A DNA stretch of 64,000 bases, taken from Streptomyces sp. V3I8 (GTDB lineage: Bacteria > Actinomycetota > Actinomycetes > Streptomycetales > Streptomycetaceae). Under the pieces are notes generated by a model that saw nothing but the letters and a program-made list of their open reading frames with translations, ran no database searches and was not told the origin of the DNA. This document shows, piece after piece, positions 17,610 through 28,573 of the stretch (its first letter is position 1; each line of letters begins with the position of its first letter). The translations under genes and the position numbers were made by a program. The DNA is taken from contig NZ_JAUSZL010000002.1 of NCBI RefSeq assembly GCF_030817535.1, forward strand, positions 2,418,001 to 2,482,000, written 5' to 3'.

Positions 17610-18869
17610 ATGAAGGATCAGGAAGCCGCCCCTACGCACGAAAGGCGGCGGATCAGCACCAGGGAAGCCGCCGAGCTGCTCGGTGTGAAGCCGGAGACGG
17701 TATACGCGTACGTGAGCCGCGGCCGGCTCGGCAGCCGGAGCAGTCCGGGCGGCCGGGGCAGCACGTTCGACCCCGGGGAGGTCGAAGCCCTCGCGCGCCG
17801 CAGCAGGCGCGAGCCCGCGGGGAGTGCGCCCGCGGTGGGCGGCCTCCCCGTCCGCACCCGGATCACCTTGATCGACGAGGACCGCTACTACTTCCGGGGC
17901 GTCGACGCGACGGAACTCGCCGCACACCACTCCTACGAAGAGGTCGCGGAGTGGCTCTGGACGGGCGTGCTGCGCCCCGGCGCCACCTTCACCGCCCCCG
18001 CGGCCTCCGTCGAGGTGGCACGCCGCGCCGTCGACGCGCTGCCCGAGCACACAAGTCCCACCGACCGGCTCCGCGTGGCCGCCATCGCCGCGGCGACCGC
18101 CGATCCCTTGCGGTTCGACCTCTCCGAAGAGGCCGTGCTGGGAACGGCCCGCACCCTGATCCCCACGCTCGTCGCCGCCCTGCCGCCCAAGTGTTACGGC
18201 CACACGGACGACGGTCCGCTCGCCCACCGGCTGTGGACCCGGCTCAGCGGACGTGAGGCACCGGAGGCATCCCTGCGGGCCCTGGACACGGCCCTCGTCC
18301 TGCTCGTCGACCACGACCTGGCCGCCTCGACCCTGGCGGTCAGGGTGGCCGCCTCGGCCCGCGCGCACGCGTACGCCGCCGTCTCGGCGGGTCTCGGCGT
18401 CCTGGAGGGCCCTCTCCACGGAGCGGCCAGCGGTCTGGCGCACCGGATGCTCCTCGAGGTCCTCGACCACGGCACGGCAGCTCCGGTGATCGCCGACGAG
18501 CTCCGTGCCGGACGCCGCGTCCCGGGACTCGGCCACCGCCTCTACCAGGGCGAGGACCCGCGCGCGCGGGCGCTGTTCGCCCTCCTCGAGGAGATGCCCG
18601 GTGCCCGTCCCGCCCTGGCGGCGGCTCAGGACGTCGTGGCCACCGCGGCCCGTCACGTCCCCCTGCACGCCAATATCGATCTGGCGCTCGCCGTCCTCAC
18701 GGTCTCGTCCGGTATGCAGGCCTCGGCGGGCGAGACGATCTTCGCCGTGGCACGGACGGCCGGATGGATCGCCCACACCCTGGAGGAGTACGGCGAGGAA
18801 CCCCTGCGGATGCGCCCGAGCGGACACTACGTAGGGGAGAGGCCACCCCGGCCGCTTCCGGAGCAGTGA
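17610..18869 (+). CDS. Citrate synthase homologue fused to an N-terminal MerR/excisionase-like HTH
   Basis: A 419-aa fusion. Residues about 14-65 are a helix-turn-helix of the MerR/excisionase type (RRISTREAAELLGVKPETVYAYVSRGRLG). Residues about 80-410 are a citrate-synthase domain that keeps all three catalytic positions: His in PLHGAASG, His in GLGHRLYQGEDPR and Asp in HANIDLALAV (about residue 357). The combination suggests either an enzyme that regulates its own locus or a citrate-synthase fold used as a ligand sensor. It is divergent from the Glu-type homologue across a palindrome-rich spacer. The ATG at 17610 is the only start that keeps the HTH complete. Whether it has enzymatic activity cannot be told from sequence. 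Confidence 0.9.
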   Translation: MKDQEAAPTHERRRISTREAAELLGVKPETVYAYVSRGRLGSRSSPGGRGSTFDPGEVEALARRSRREPAGSAPAVGGLPVRTRITLIDEDRYYFRGVDATELAAHHSYEEVAEWLWTGVLRPGATFTAPAASVEVARRAVDALPEHTSPTDRLRVAAIAAATADPLRFDLSEEAVLGTARTLIPTLVAALPPKCYGHTDDGPLAHRLWTRLSGREAPEASLRALDTALVLLVDHDLAASTLAVRVAASARAHAYAAVSAGLGVLEGPLHGAASGLAHRMLLEVLDHGTAAPVIADELRAGRRVPGLGHRLYQGEDPRARALFALLEEMPGARPALAAAQDVVATAARHVPLHANIDLALAVLTVSSGMQASAGETIFAVARTAGWIAHTLEEYGEEPLRMRPSGHYVGERPPRPLPEQ

Positions 18870-18902
18870 CACCACGCGTCCCAGAGGCGTTCGTAAGTCC
18901 GG

Positions 18903-18921
18903 TCAGGTTAGGCTCACCTCT
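18903..18921 (+). promoter_or_regulatory. Iron box (DmdR/IdeR-type operator) abutting the start codon
   Basis: The 19-mer TCAGGTTAGGCTCACCTCT matches the actinobacterial iron box TTAGGTTAGGCTCACCTAA at 16 of 19 positions, including the whole core AGGTTAGGCTCACCT. It ends one base before the GTG of the sucrase/ferredoxin-like gene, so bound repressor would block the promoter or a near-leaderless transcript. Confidence 0.8.
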
Positions 18922-19872
18922 GTGAGTACGTGCGCGAAGGTCTCACGAGACCTGGAAGAGCCCCTCGCGGGAACTGCCGCCACGGCGAGGACGTGGTTGC
19001 TGGTCGAACAGCCAGGTCCCTGGGGCGCCGACGCGCTGACCTCGAGCCACCTGGATCCCGCACTGGGCCGCGCCCTGGAGAAGGCGGCCGAGGGCACCGG
19101 CGTGCGCATCGCACTGATCCGGCGCCCGGGGCGTCACGCCGACCGCCGCACGATCGCCGAGCGCCAGGTGTACGCGGCCCACACCGCTCCGGGGAACGTA
19201 TGGCTGCGCAACGCCGTCACATCAGACCCCGAACAGCTGCTCGGCCTTGATTTCGCCGCACTCGGCGGGGGCCGGCCCGGCACCTTCGACAAGGCTCTCG
19301 GTGGTCGCCCCCACCCCGGCGGCCCGCTCGCCCTCGTGTGCACCAACGGCAAGCGCGACCGGTGCTGCGCCCTCCTCGGCCGTCCCCTCGCCGCCGAACT
19401 CGCCGCCTCCGGAGTGGACGGCGCGTGGGAGGTCACGCACCTGGGAGGCCATCGCTTCTCGCCCACCCTCCTCGTACTGCCGTTCGGCTACGCCTATGGG
19501 CGCGCCGAGGCGCACGCCGTCAAGGAAGTCCTCCAGGGCGTACGGGAAGGCCGTGTCGTCACCGAGGGATGTCGTGGCGGTTCCGCGTGGGAGCGGCCCG
19601 GTCAGGCCGCCGAGCTGGCCGTGCGGGCGGCGGTGTCCGAGGACGCGGCCGACGCGCTCGACGTGATCCGTACCGAGGGCGGGGAGCCCCGCTGGGAGGT
19701 GACGGTCGCCCATGCCGACGGCCGCCGCTGGCTCGTCACGGTCGCCCAAGGCGCCTCGTCGCCGCCTCGGCCGGCGAGCTGCGGCTCGGTCCTGGGTTCG
19801 CCGGCGCGGATGGACGTGCTGGCGGTGCGCGAGCTGCCGCGTACTACCGGCATGGATCCCGCGCCCCGCTGA
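18922..19872 (+). CDS. Sucrase/ferredoxin-like (thioredoxin-fold) family protein
   Basis: A 316-aa protein of the Suc_Fer-like family, related to thioredoxin-like [2Fe-2S] ferredoxins. Visible are the N-terminal CAKVSRDLEEPLAGTAATA motif, the Cys-rich VCTNGKRDRCCALLGRPLA (about residues 140-158), where cluster ligands are expected, and HLGGHRFSPTLLVLPFG. In actinobacteria these proteins are often iron-regulated and associated with iron uptake or release of iron from siderophores. Here an iron box lies directly before the GTG start, supporting induction under iron starvation. The C-terminal 80 residues are variable. It is 52 nt downstream of the HTH-citrate synthase and has its own control site. 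Confidence 0.88.
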   Translation: MSTCAKVSRDLEEPLAGTAATARTWLLVEQPGPWGADALTSSHLDPALGRALEKAAEGTGVRIALIRRPGRHADRRTIAERQVYAAHTAPGNVWLRNAVTSDPEQLLGLDFAALGGGRPGTFDKALGGRPHPGGPLALVCTNGKRDRCCALLGRPLAAELAASGVDGAWEVTHLGGHRFSPTLLVLPFGYAYGRAEAHAVKEVLQGVREGRVVTEGCRGGSAWERPGQAAELAVRAAVSEDAADALDVIRTEGGEPRWEVTVAHADGRRWLVTVAQGASSPPRPASCGSVLGSPARMDVLAVRELPRTTGMDPAPR

Positions 19873-19937
19873 CCAGGCGTTTCGACGAGATCCACGCCAC
19901 ACCTCCGACAGGCCCTCGCACCGCTCCCCGTACCGTC

Positions 19938-21674
19938 ATGGGTATGAGTTCCCCTCCTCCTGCCCGACGACTGCGCCTCGGGATGCCGAAGCGGATGTTC
20001 TCGCAGGTGCTGCTGATGCAGGTGGCGATCGCCGCCGGAGTCGCCGTGCTCGCGACGGGCCTGTTCCTCGCGCCGCTCAGCGATCAGCTGGACGACCAGG
20101 CGATGCGTCGCGCGCTCGCGATCGCGCAGACCACGGCGGCGCAGCCGCAGCTCGCCGAGGAACTCGTGTCGACGGGTCCCTCCGCGGACGGTCCCGTACA
20201 GGCCGAGGCGGAGCGGGTCCGAAGGGCCAGCGGGGCCGAGTACGTCGTGGTCATGAACATGCGCGGGGTGCGCTGGTCGCACACCCATCCCGCCGAGATC
20301 GGCAGGCGCGTCTCCACCGACCCGCGGGAGGCGCTGGCCGGCCGGGAGGTCATGCAGATCGACGACGGCACGCTGGGCCGCTCGGCGCGCGGCAAGGTGC
20401 CGTTGCGCGACGCCGACGGCCTGATCGTCGGTGCGGTCTCGGTCGGTATCGAGTACGACAGCGTGCGTGCCCGTCTGATCCATGCGATCCCGGGGCTCTT
20501 CGCCTACGCGGGCGGTGCCCTGGCCGTCGGCGCGCTGGCGGCCTATCTGATCTCGCGACGGGTGCAGCGGCAGACCCGTGACCTGGCCTTCTCCGATATC
20601 GCCGGGCTCCTGGCGGAACGTGAGGCCATGCTGCACGGCATCAGGGAGGGCGTGGTCGCGCTGGACCGCGACGGCAGGATCCGGTTGCTCAACGACGAGG
20701 CACGGCGGCTGCTCGGCCTCGGCGACGAGGCCGTGGGGCAGCCGCTCGGCGCGGTGCTCGGTGAAGGACGCACGACCGATGTGCTGGCCGGGACCGTCGG
20801 CGGAACCGATCTGCTGACCGTCCGCGGGCAGCGGGTCCTGGTCGCGAACCGTATGCCGACCGATGACGGCGGGGCCGTCGCCACCCTGCGGGACCGCACG
20901 GAGCTGGAGCAGCTGGGCCGCGAGCTCGACTCCACCCGCGGCCTGATCGACGCCCTGCGCGCGCAGGACCATGAGCACGCCAACCGGATGCACACCCTGC
21001 TCGGTCTGCTGGAACTGGAGATGTTCGACGACGCCGTGGAGTTCGTCGGCGAGGTGGTCGGCGATCACAGGGCCACCGCGGAACAGGTCACCGAGAAGAT
21101 CCACGACCCGTTGCTCGCCGCCCTCCTGGTGGGCAAGGCCACCGTCGCGGCGGAACGTGCGGTGGCCCTGCGGATCTCCGGGGGAACGCTGTTCCCCGAC
21201 CGGCTGGTCGACCCGCGCGGGCTGGTCACGATCGTCGGGAACCTCGTCGACAACGCGCTCGACGCCGTCGCGGGCACCCGCCACGCGCGCGTGGAGGTCG
21301 AACTGCGGGCGGAAGGGCGTACGGCCGTGCTCGAGGTACGTGACACCGGGCCGGGGATCCCGGCCGGGCAACGCGAGCTGGTGTTCACGGACGGCTGGTC
21401 CACCAAGGAACCGCCGGCCCACCGCGGGCGCGGGATCGGACTGTCGCTGGTGCGCAGGCTCGCCGAGCGGCAGGGTGGCAGCGCGCGGGTCACCGAGGCG
21501 GAGGGCGGCGGCGCGGCGTTCACGGTCGTGCTGCCGGAGGCACTGGCCGAGCCGGGACCCGCGTCCGCACCGGGATCCGTGTCCCCACCGGGGCGCGCAT
21601 CCGGGGCACCCGCACCGGAGCACGGGTCCGCATCCGCGGAAGCCGCCACGGCCACCGAGGAGGGATCGCGATGA
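19938..21674 (+). CDS. CitA/DcuS-type sensor histidine kinase
   Basis: Membrane sensor kinase of 578 aa. TM1 is at about residues 20-42, followed by an extracytoplasmic PAS/Cache-like domain with the family feature GRSARGKVPLRDADGLIVGAVSVG. TM2 is at about 178-200, then a cytoplasmic PAS (residues 215-310). The phospho-acceptor His345 lies in AQDHEHANRMHTLLGLLEL, the CitA/DcuS type. The ATP-binding domain has N box IVGNLVDNALDAV, DTGPGIP and GRGIGLSLV. CitA/DcuS kinases detect citrate or C4-dicarboxylates outside the cell. The last 40 residues are low-complexity. Start at ATG 19938 (MGMSS) or the in-frame ATG at 19944. It overlaps its response regulator by 4 nt. Confidence 0.93.
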   Translation: MGMSSPPPARRLRLGMPKRMFSQVLLMQVAIAAGVAVLATGLFLAPLSDQLDDQAMRRALAIAQTTAAQPQLAEELVSTGPSADGPVQAEAERVRRASGAEYVVVMNMRGVRWSHTHPAEIGRRVSTDPREALAGREVMQIDDGTLGRSARGKVPLRDADGLIVGAVSVGIEYDSVRARLIHAIPGLFAYAGGALAVGALAAYLISRRVQRQTRDLAFSDIAGLLAEREAMLHGIREGVVALDRDGRIRLLNDEARRLLGLGDEAVGQPLGAVLGEGRTTDVLAGTVGGTDLLTVRGQRVLVANRMPTDDGGAVATLRDRTELEQLGRELDSTRGLIDALRAQDHEHANRMHTLLGLLELEMFDDAVEFVGEVVGDHRATAEQVTEKIHDPLLAALLVGKATVAAERAVALRISGGTLFPDRLVDPRGLVTIVGNLVDNALDAVAGTRHARVEVELRAEGRTAVLEVRDTGPGIPAGQRELVFTDGWSTKEPPAHRGRGIGLSLVRRLAERQGGSARVTEAEGGGAAFTVVLPEALAEPGPASAPGSVSPPGRASGAPAPEHGSASAEAATATEEGSR

Positions 21675-22351
21675 TCGAGGTACTGGTCGTGGACGACGAC
21701 GTCCGGGTCGCCCAGGTCAACGCCGCCTACGTGGAGAAGGTCGCCGGCTTCCACGTGGCGGGCGAGGCGCACTCGGCGGCGGAGGCTCTGCGGCAGGTGG
21801 AGGCGCTGCCTCGGCTGGATCTGGTGCTGCTCGACCACTATCTGCCCGACGGGACGGGCCTCGCGGTCGTACGGGAGATGCGGCGGCGCGGTCACCAGAC
21901 CGACGTGATCATGGTGACCGCGGCGCGGGACATCACCACGGTCCAGGCGGCGATGCGGCACGGCGCCCTGCAGTACCTGGTGAAACCGTTCGCCTTCGCC
22001 GGGCTCCGCGCGAAGCTCGAGGCGTACGCCGAGCTGCGCCGCACCCTCGACGGCGGCGGCGAGGCCGAGCAGGCGGAGGTCGACCGGATCTTCGGCGCGC
22101 TTTCGGCGGGCACCGAGCCGAACCTGCCCAAGGGGCACTCCCCCACCACCGCGGAGGCCGTGCGCCAGGCGCTGATGAACGCGCAGGGCCCCCTGTCCGC
22201 CCAGGAGCTCGCCGACCGGACCGGCCTCAGCCGGCAGACCGCCCAGCGCTACCTGAAGCTCCTGGAGCGCACCGGGCGGGCCACGCTGAGCCTGAAGTAC
22301 GGCGACGCGGGCCGCCCCGAACACCGTTACGTCTGGGCGACCCGCGCCTGA
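21671..22351 (+). CDS. CitB/DcuR-type response regulator
   Basis: Cytoplasmic regulator of 226 aa paired with the kinase just upstream (4-nt ATGA overlap). The receiver domain has the acidic pair at Asp8/Asp9, phospho-acceptor Asp55 in VLLDHYLPDG, Thr in MVTAARD and Lys in YLVKPF. A linker follows, and the C-terminal HTH at about residues 160-215 (LSAQELADRTGLSRQTAQRYLKLLERTGRA) is of the CitB type. It probably controls genes for uptake or use of a carboxylate. The convergent SSS-family symporter and the nearby citrate-synthase pair are natural candidates, but no shared binding site is evident. Confidence 0.93.
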   Translation: MIEVLVVDDDVRVAQVNAAYVEKVAGFHVAGEAHSAAEALRQVEALPRLDLVLLDHYLPDGTGLAVVREMRRRGHQTDVIMVTAARDITTVQAAMRHGALQYLVKPFAFAGLRAKLEAYAELRRTLDGGGEAEQAEVDRIFGALSAGTEPNLPKGHSPTTAEAVRQALMNAQGPLSAQELADRTGLSRQTAQRYLKLLERTGRATLSLKYGDAGRPEHRYVWATRA

Positions 22352-22378
22352 GGTGCACCCGGGTCCGGGTCGGTCTGC

Positions 22379-22432
22379 GGCTCGGTCCGCCGTGGTGGCT
22401 CGGTCCGGCGTGGAGGCTCGGTCCGGCGTGGA
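22379..22432. repeat. Three 18-bp tandem repeats between convergent genes
   Basis: Units ggctcggtccggcgtgga at 22379-22396 (two mismatches), 22397-22414 and 22415-22432, filling most of the gap between the response regulator and the symporter. No hairpin terminator is clearer than this repeat here. Confidence 0.9.
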
Positions 22433-22439
22433 GGCGCTC

Positions 22440-24032
22440 TCAGACCGCCCCCGCGCCCGTCAGTGCCCGTACCTCGGTCTCCGCGTACTTGGCCTCGTCC
22501 GGCGGCTCCGCCGAGGTGAGCGTGCCGAGCCAGCCCGCGAGGAAGCCCAGCGGAATGGACACCAGGCCGGGATTGTCCAACGGGAAGTACTGCAGGTCCA
22601 CGCCCGGGAAGAGCGAGGCGGGGCTGCCCGACACCACGGGCGACAGCACCACCAGCACCAGGGCCGGCACCAGGCCCCCGTACACGGACCAGACCGCGCC
22701 GCGCGTCGTGAAGTTCCGCCAGAAGAGCGAGTACAGCAGGACGGGCAGATTCGCCGACGCGGCGACCGCGAAGGCGAGTCCCACCAGGAATGCCACGTTC
22801 AGGTCCCGCGCGAGCAGGCCGAGCGCGATGGCCACGATGCCGATCCCCACCGCGGCGGCGCGGGCCACGGCCACCTCGCTGCGCGGCTTCGCCCGCCGCC
22901 TCCGCAGTGACGCGTACAGGTCGTGGGCCACGGACGCCGAGGAGGCGAGGGTGATGCCGGCGACCACCGCGAGGATCGTGGCGAAGGCGATCGCGGCGAC
23001 GATCGCGAACAGAACCGTTCCTCCGGTGGACGCGGTACCGCCCCCCAGGTCGAGCGCCAGCAACGGGACCGCCGTGTTCCCGGCCGCGTTCGATCCGCGT
23101 ACGGCGTCGGGGCCGACGATCGCCGCCGCTCCGAACCCCAGCACGATCGTCATCAGGTAAAAGCCGCCGATCAGGCCGATCGACCAGACCACCGAGCGGC
23201 GTGCGGCGCGGGCGGTCGGCACGGTGTAGAAGCGCGACAGGATGTGCGGCAGCCCCGCCGTGCCGAGCACCAGCGCGAGGCCCAGGCTGATGAAGTCCAG
23301 GCGCGCCGTCCAGTCCCCGCCGTACTTGAGCCCCGGCGCGAGGAACGACCTCCCGTGCCCGCTGCGCTCCGCCGCCGTACGCAGCAACTGGTCGAAGTCG
23401 CCGTGGAACCGCATCAGGACGAGCACCGTCAGCGCCATCGCCCCGCCCATGAGCAGGACCGCCTTGACGATCTGGATCCACGTGGTGGCCCGCATGCCTC
23501 CGAACGACACGTAGACGACCATGAGCGCGCCGACGCCGATGACCGTCCAGGTCTGCGCCGCCTCGCTCGTGCCGCCGAGGAGGAGCGCGACCAGGCTGCC
23601 CGCCCCCACCATCTGCGCCACCAGGTACAGGACGGACACGGTCACCGAGGACGTTCCCGCCGCGATCCGTACCGGCCGCTCGCGCATGCGCGCGGCGACG
23701 ACGTCGGCGAGCGTGTACCGGCCGCAGTTGCGGACCAGCTCGGCGACCAGGAAGAGCACGACGAGCCAGGCGACGAGGAAGCCCACCGAGTACAGCAGCC
23801 CGTCGTAGCCGAAGAGCGCGATCAGCCCCGAGATACCGAGGAAGGAGGCGGCGGACATGTAGTCGCCCGCGATGGCAAAACCATTCTCCATCGGCGAGAA
23901 GAGCCGGCCACCCGCGTAGAACTCCTCCGCCGAGCCGTGCCGGTGGCGGCTCACCCAGGTCGTGATTCCCAGGGTGATCGCGACGAACACGCTGAAGAGC
24001 AGCAGCGCCAGCGTCTGGTGGTTCCCGGTCAC
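22440..24032 (-). CDS. Sodium:solute symporter (SSS family, acetate/monocarboxylate permease-like)
   Basis: Integral membrane transporter of 530 aa with about 13 hydrophobic helices. It shares ActP/CitP-like SSS features: EEFYAGGRLFSPMENGFAIAGDYMSAASFLG near the N-terminus, the sodium-site region, and AGITLASSASVAHDLYASL in the second half. Family members co-transport acetate, pyruvate or other small carboxylates with sodium. The GTG start at 24032 overlaps the DUF485 stop by 4 nt (GTGA); DUF485 proteins are the usual small partners of ActP-type permeases. The gene is convergent with the CitAB-like two-component system, so it is a plausible regulatory target. The substrate cannot be fixed from sequence. 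Confidence 0.92.
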   Translation of the reverse strand: MTGNHQTLALLLFSVFVAITLGITTWVSRHRHGSAEEFYAGGRLFSPMENGFAIAGDYMSAASFLGISGLIALFGYDGLLYSVGFLVAWLVVLFLVAELVRNCGRYTLADVVAARMRERPVRIAAGTSSVTVSVLYLVAQMVGAGSLVALLLGGTSEAAQTWTVIGVGALMVVYVSFGGMRATTWIQIVKAVLLMGGAMALTVLVLMRFHGDFDQLLRTAAERSGHGRSFLAPGLKYGGDWTARLDFISLGLALVLGTAGLPHILSRFYTVPTARAARRSVVWSIGLIGGFYLMTIVLGFGAAAIVGPDAVRGSNAAGNTAVPLLALDLGGGTASTGGTVLFAIVAAIAFATILAVVAGITLASSASVAHDLYASLRRRRAKPRSEVAVARAAAVGIGIVAIALGLLARDLNVAFLVGLAFAVAASANLPVLLYSLFWRNFTTRGAVWSVYGGLVPALVLVVLSPVVSGSPASLFPGVDLQYFPLDNPGLVSIPLGFLAGWLGTLTSAEPPDEAKYAETEVRALTGAGAV

Positions 24033-24517
24033 CGTCCACCACCCGCGACACCGCGCGTCAGTTCCTGTGTGTCCCAGCGCAGGTCGAGCGCGGCGCGGTC
24101 CCTGCGCAGCCGTGCGTGCCGCGCGTACGCCCAGGTGAAGAGGAAGGTCGTGAGGAACTGCCCGAGCCCCGCGACCATCGCCACGTTCACCGCGCCGGCG
24201 ACGGGCCGCGCCATGAAGCCCGGTGCCGTGGTCGCCGTGACGACATATCCCACGTACCAGGTGAAGAAGACGGCGACGCTCGGGATCACGAACCTCCGGT
24301 ACCGGCCGCGCACCTCCTGGAAGGCCGCACTGCGCTGCACCTCCAGGTAGACATCGGCGGCACGGGCGTCGTGGTCCTCCGGCCGCCCGCGCGCGGGCGG
24401 CACGGCGGGGGCCGGTGCGCCCGTGCCGTCCAGCTCGCCCCACCCGGAGGCGAGCGCGTCGTACCAGGGGTCGTCGATCCGGGCCCTTCCGGAGTCGGGA
24501 CCGTCGTGCTTCTCCAC
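24029..24517 (-). CDS. DUF485 family membrane protein
   Basis: Small membrane protein of 162 aa with two hydrophobic segments (FVIPSVAVFFTWYVGYVVTA and GAVNVAMVAGLGQFLTTFLFTW, about residues 75-135). This is the two-helix DUF485/YjcH pattern normally found just upstream of ActP-type symporters, as here. The N-terminal 60 residues are a hydrophilic, Pro/Ala-rich extension. I place the start at GTG 24517, because AAGGAG sits six nt upstream; the longer frame from 24559 has no such site. Its precise role with the symporter is not known. Confidence 0.88.
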   Translation of the reverse strand: MEKHDGPDSGRARIDDPWYDALASGWGELDGTGAPAPAVPPARGRPEDHDARAADVYLEVQRSAAFQEVRGRYRRFVIPSVAVFFTWYVGYVVTATTAPGFMARPVAGAVNVAMVAGLGQFLTTFLFTWAYARHARLRRDRAALDLRWDTQELTRGVAGGGR

Positions 24518-24693
24518 CGAACTCTCCTTGTCCGCCGCCCGTTCCGGCCGCGTGCCCAAGGATGGACAGATCGGGAAGATCCCTGACTCTTCTCTCCGTG
24601 CACTTCACCCCATCAGGTGACCCACCCCCCTGGTGGGCGCACAAGTCTCTCCGCATGGGCGTAACGGCGGAGCGCGCAGGACACACGCCTGCG

Positions 24694-25218
24694 TCACACC
24701 CGCTCCCGCCACGAGGGCGGGGGTACGTCCGTGCCGTATGCCACGTTGTGCCCGTGCACCGGACGCGGTCCCCGCGCCCGGTGGGCCAGGGTGGCGGAGC
24801 GGACGAGCAGCGTCAGGGCGAGCCCGAGGAGCAGGCCGGAGGTGCCCTGGTGGAGACCGGACAGGGCCCCGAGACCGACCAGCGCGGCCCGCAGGGCCGT
24901 GCCGGCGATCCAGACGAGGACACCGGCCCTGCTGCCCCTGCTCCACACCGCTCCGTCCGGCGTGGCCCAGACGCGGGTGGTCCATCCCCAGCCGAGGCCG
25001 GTGACCAGGGCGATGAGCAGTTCGGCACCGAGCAGGAGGGCGGACGCCGTCCGATGGCCGGGATCGAGCAGGCCCGGCTCCCGCACGGCGAGGCAGACCA
25101 GCACCGCAGGCAGGACCCACCGGCGCCTGTCCGCCTCCGTCCGGCGGATGCGGAACTGGCGGGCGATCACCAGGATGACAACGGCGAGGATCGCCAGGGC
25201 ATCGACGAGTCCGGACAT
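24694..25218 (-). CDS. DUF1453 (CcdC-like) membrane protein
   Basis: Membrane protein of 174 aa with about four hydrophobic helices (VDALAILAVVILVIARQF, WVLPAVLVCLAV, ASALLLGAELLIALVTGLGWGW, VLVWIAGTALRAALVGLGAL). The RQFRIRRTEADRRRWVLP segment suits the DUF1453/CcdC-like group. No function is established. The ATG at 25218 has GGAGG five nt upstream. It lies between parE and the DUF485-symporter pair on the same strand, with about 176 nt to DUF485, and is probably its own transcription unit. Confidence 0.75.
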   Translation of the reverse strand: MSGLVDALAILAVVILVIARQFRIRRTEADRRRWVLPAVLVCLAVREPGLLDPGHRTASALLLGAELLIALVTGLGWGWTTRVWATPDGAVWSRGSRAGVLVWIAGTALRAALVGLGALSGLHQGTSGLLLGLALTLLVRSATLAHRARGPRPVHGHNVAYGTDVPPPSWRERV

Positions 25219-25350
25219 CGCGGCCTCCGTGAGCGCGAGAGGAAGGTGCCGGCAGCGGGTGCTGCCGACGCCTTCGACGCTACGAAGACGGGCCGGTCCG
25301 CAGATCGGCGCCAGGGTGGATCAAGAGCGGATCAAGGGTGGATTCCGACG

Positions 25351-25386
25351 AGGGCCGCTCTCCACCCGAGGGTGGAGAGCGGCCCT
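25351..25386 (-). terminator. Strong hairpin in the 318-bp gap after parE
   Basis: A perfect 16-bp stem (25351-25366 with 25371-25386, core gggccgctctccacc) and a 4-nt loop, about 150 nt downstream of the parE stop. The rest of the gap (25219-25536) holds the DUF1453 promoter region and no gene. Confidence 0.85.
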
Positions 25387-25536
25387 GTCGCGTCCCCACC
25401 GCCCCCGCGGAGCCGCTCCCCGCGCGGGAGCCGCTATCCCAGGGTGCCGCTGCCCCGGGCGCCGACCGCAAGGCCGGACGGCAGCCTCGGGCAGCACCGC
25501 GGGCGGCCCCGTCGGATCACCGGCCCGCGGGATCGC

Positions 25537-27660
<2,124 letters not shown>

Positions 27661-28100
27661 GCGGTTCGCTCCTCGCTGAATTTCAGTTGGGACCCTTTTG
27701 GGCAAGGGCCCGGCTTCGGTCACCGGTCCGAGGGTACCGAGGCCTGGTAGAGCCGTTGTAACGCCACCCTCGTCCCAAACGCAGACTAGTCCAGAGTCGT
27801 ATGGGTGTTCGATCCCTCGTTGGAGTGAAGTACATATCACGTTCCCTTCGGGGCATGAACCATTTAGGCTCCGGGCACGTCCTCAAGAACAACCGGCAAG
27901 CCAGCCGGAGGACTGAACCTGACAGAGTGCGAAACCCGTAAGACACGAAGACACGCAATACGGCTCATTCGCCGCCAACCGGCAGCAGACAGCCGACTCG
28001 GAAAGATTTTTTTCGAGGAAGAGCCACAAGCGGGAACGTTTTCGGCCTGGTTGGATGTTGACCCTGGTACGACAGCTCGTCGAGCTAGAGAAGAGGCGAC
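27661..28100. other. 440-bp divergent spacer between parE and the DUF7455 gene
   Basis: No gene is seen. It must contain both promoters. A TTGACC near 28060 could be a -35 element for the plus-strand gene, but no well-spaced -10 follows. A stretch resembling a tRNA T-arm near 27810 does not belong to a tRNA. Confidence 0.4.
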
Positions 28101-28331
28101 GTGACTACTGTTCTGACCCCCGCGAGCCCGCTGACGGCCGCTGACCGCTGCGACCGTTGCGGCGCCCAGGCATATCTGCGCGTCGTCCTCCTCAACGGTG
28201 GTGAACTGCTCTTCTGCGCCCACCACGGGCGCAAGTTCGAGCCGGAACTCAAGAAGATCGCCGCTGAGATACAGGACGAGACGGAGCGGCTGACCGCTGC
28301 TCCGGCAAGCGCCAACGACGAAGAGCACTGA
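28101..28331 (+). CDS. DUF7455 small zinc-ribbon-like protein
   Basis: A 76-aa protein with a CDRCGAQAY...FCAHHGRKF arrangement (two CxxC/CxHH half-sites, about residues 17-47) that looks like a zinc-binding ribbon, followed by a short charged helix. Function is unknown; it is conserved beside parE/hrdB in Streptomyces, as far as I recall. GTG start at 28101, preceded by AGAGGCGAC. It is monocistronic and ended by a hairpin at 28380-28409. Confidence 0.82.
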   Translation: MTTVLTPASPLTAADRCDRCGAQAYLRVVLLNGGELLFCAHHGRKFEPELKKIAAEIQDETERLTAAPASANDEEH

Positions 28332-28379
28332 CCCTTCGCGCAGACGACGAGCCATCTCCGGCACAGGCCGGTGACCGGG

Positions 28380-28409
28380 CGGCCGCCCCTGAATCCCCAG
28401 GGGCGGCCG
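28380..28409. terminator. Hairpin between convergent DUF7455 and serine protease genes
   Basis: A 12-bp perfect stem (cggccgcccctg at 28380-28391 with caggggcggccg at 28398-28409). The following 28450-28570 stretch is rich in imperfect gggactc/cccgg repeats with no gene. Confidence 0.8.
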
Positions 28410-28573
28410 TTCGCGCTCGTGTCCCCGGAAGCCGTCCGGGAGACCTCGAAGCCACCTCTCAGGGCCCTCGGCCCAAACCCGGACCCGGGACCCGGGACTC
28501 GGGACTCAAACCCAGACCCCGGGCTTCGGGACTCAGGGCTCAGACCCGGAGTCCTTCACCCGGCTCCCGGGGC

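Noticed and set aside
27800..27825. tRNA T-arm-like sequence (gttcgatccc)
   Set aside because: No acceptor, D or anticodon arms fit around it.
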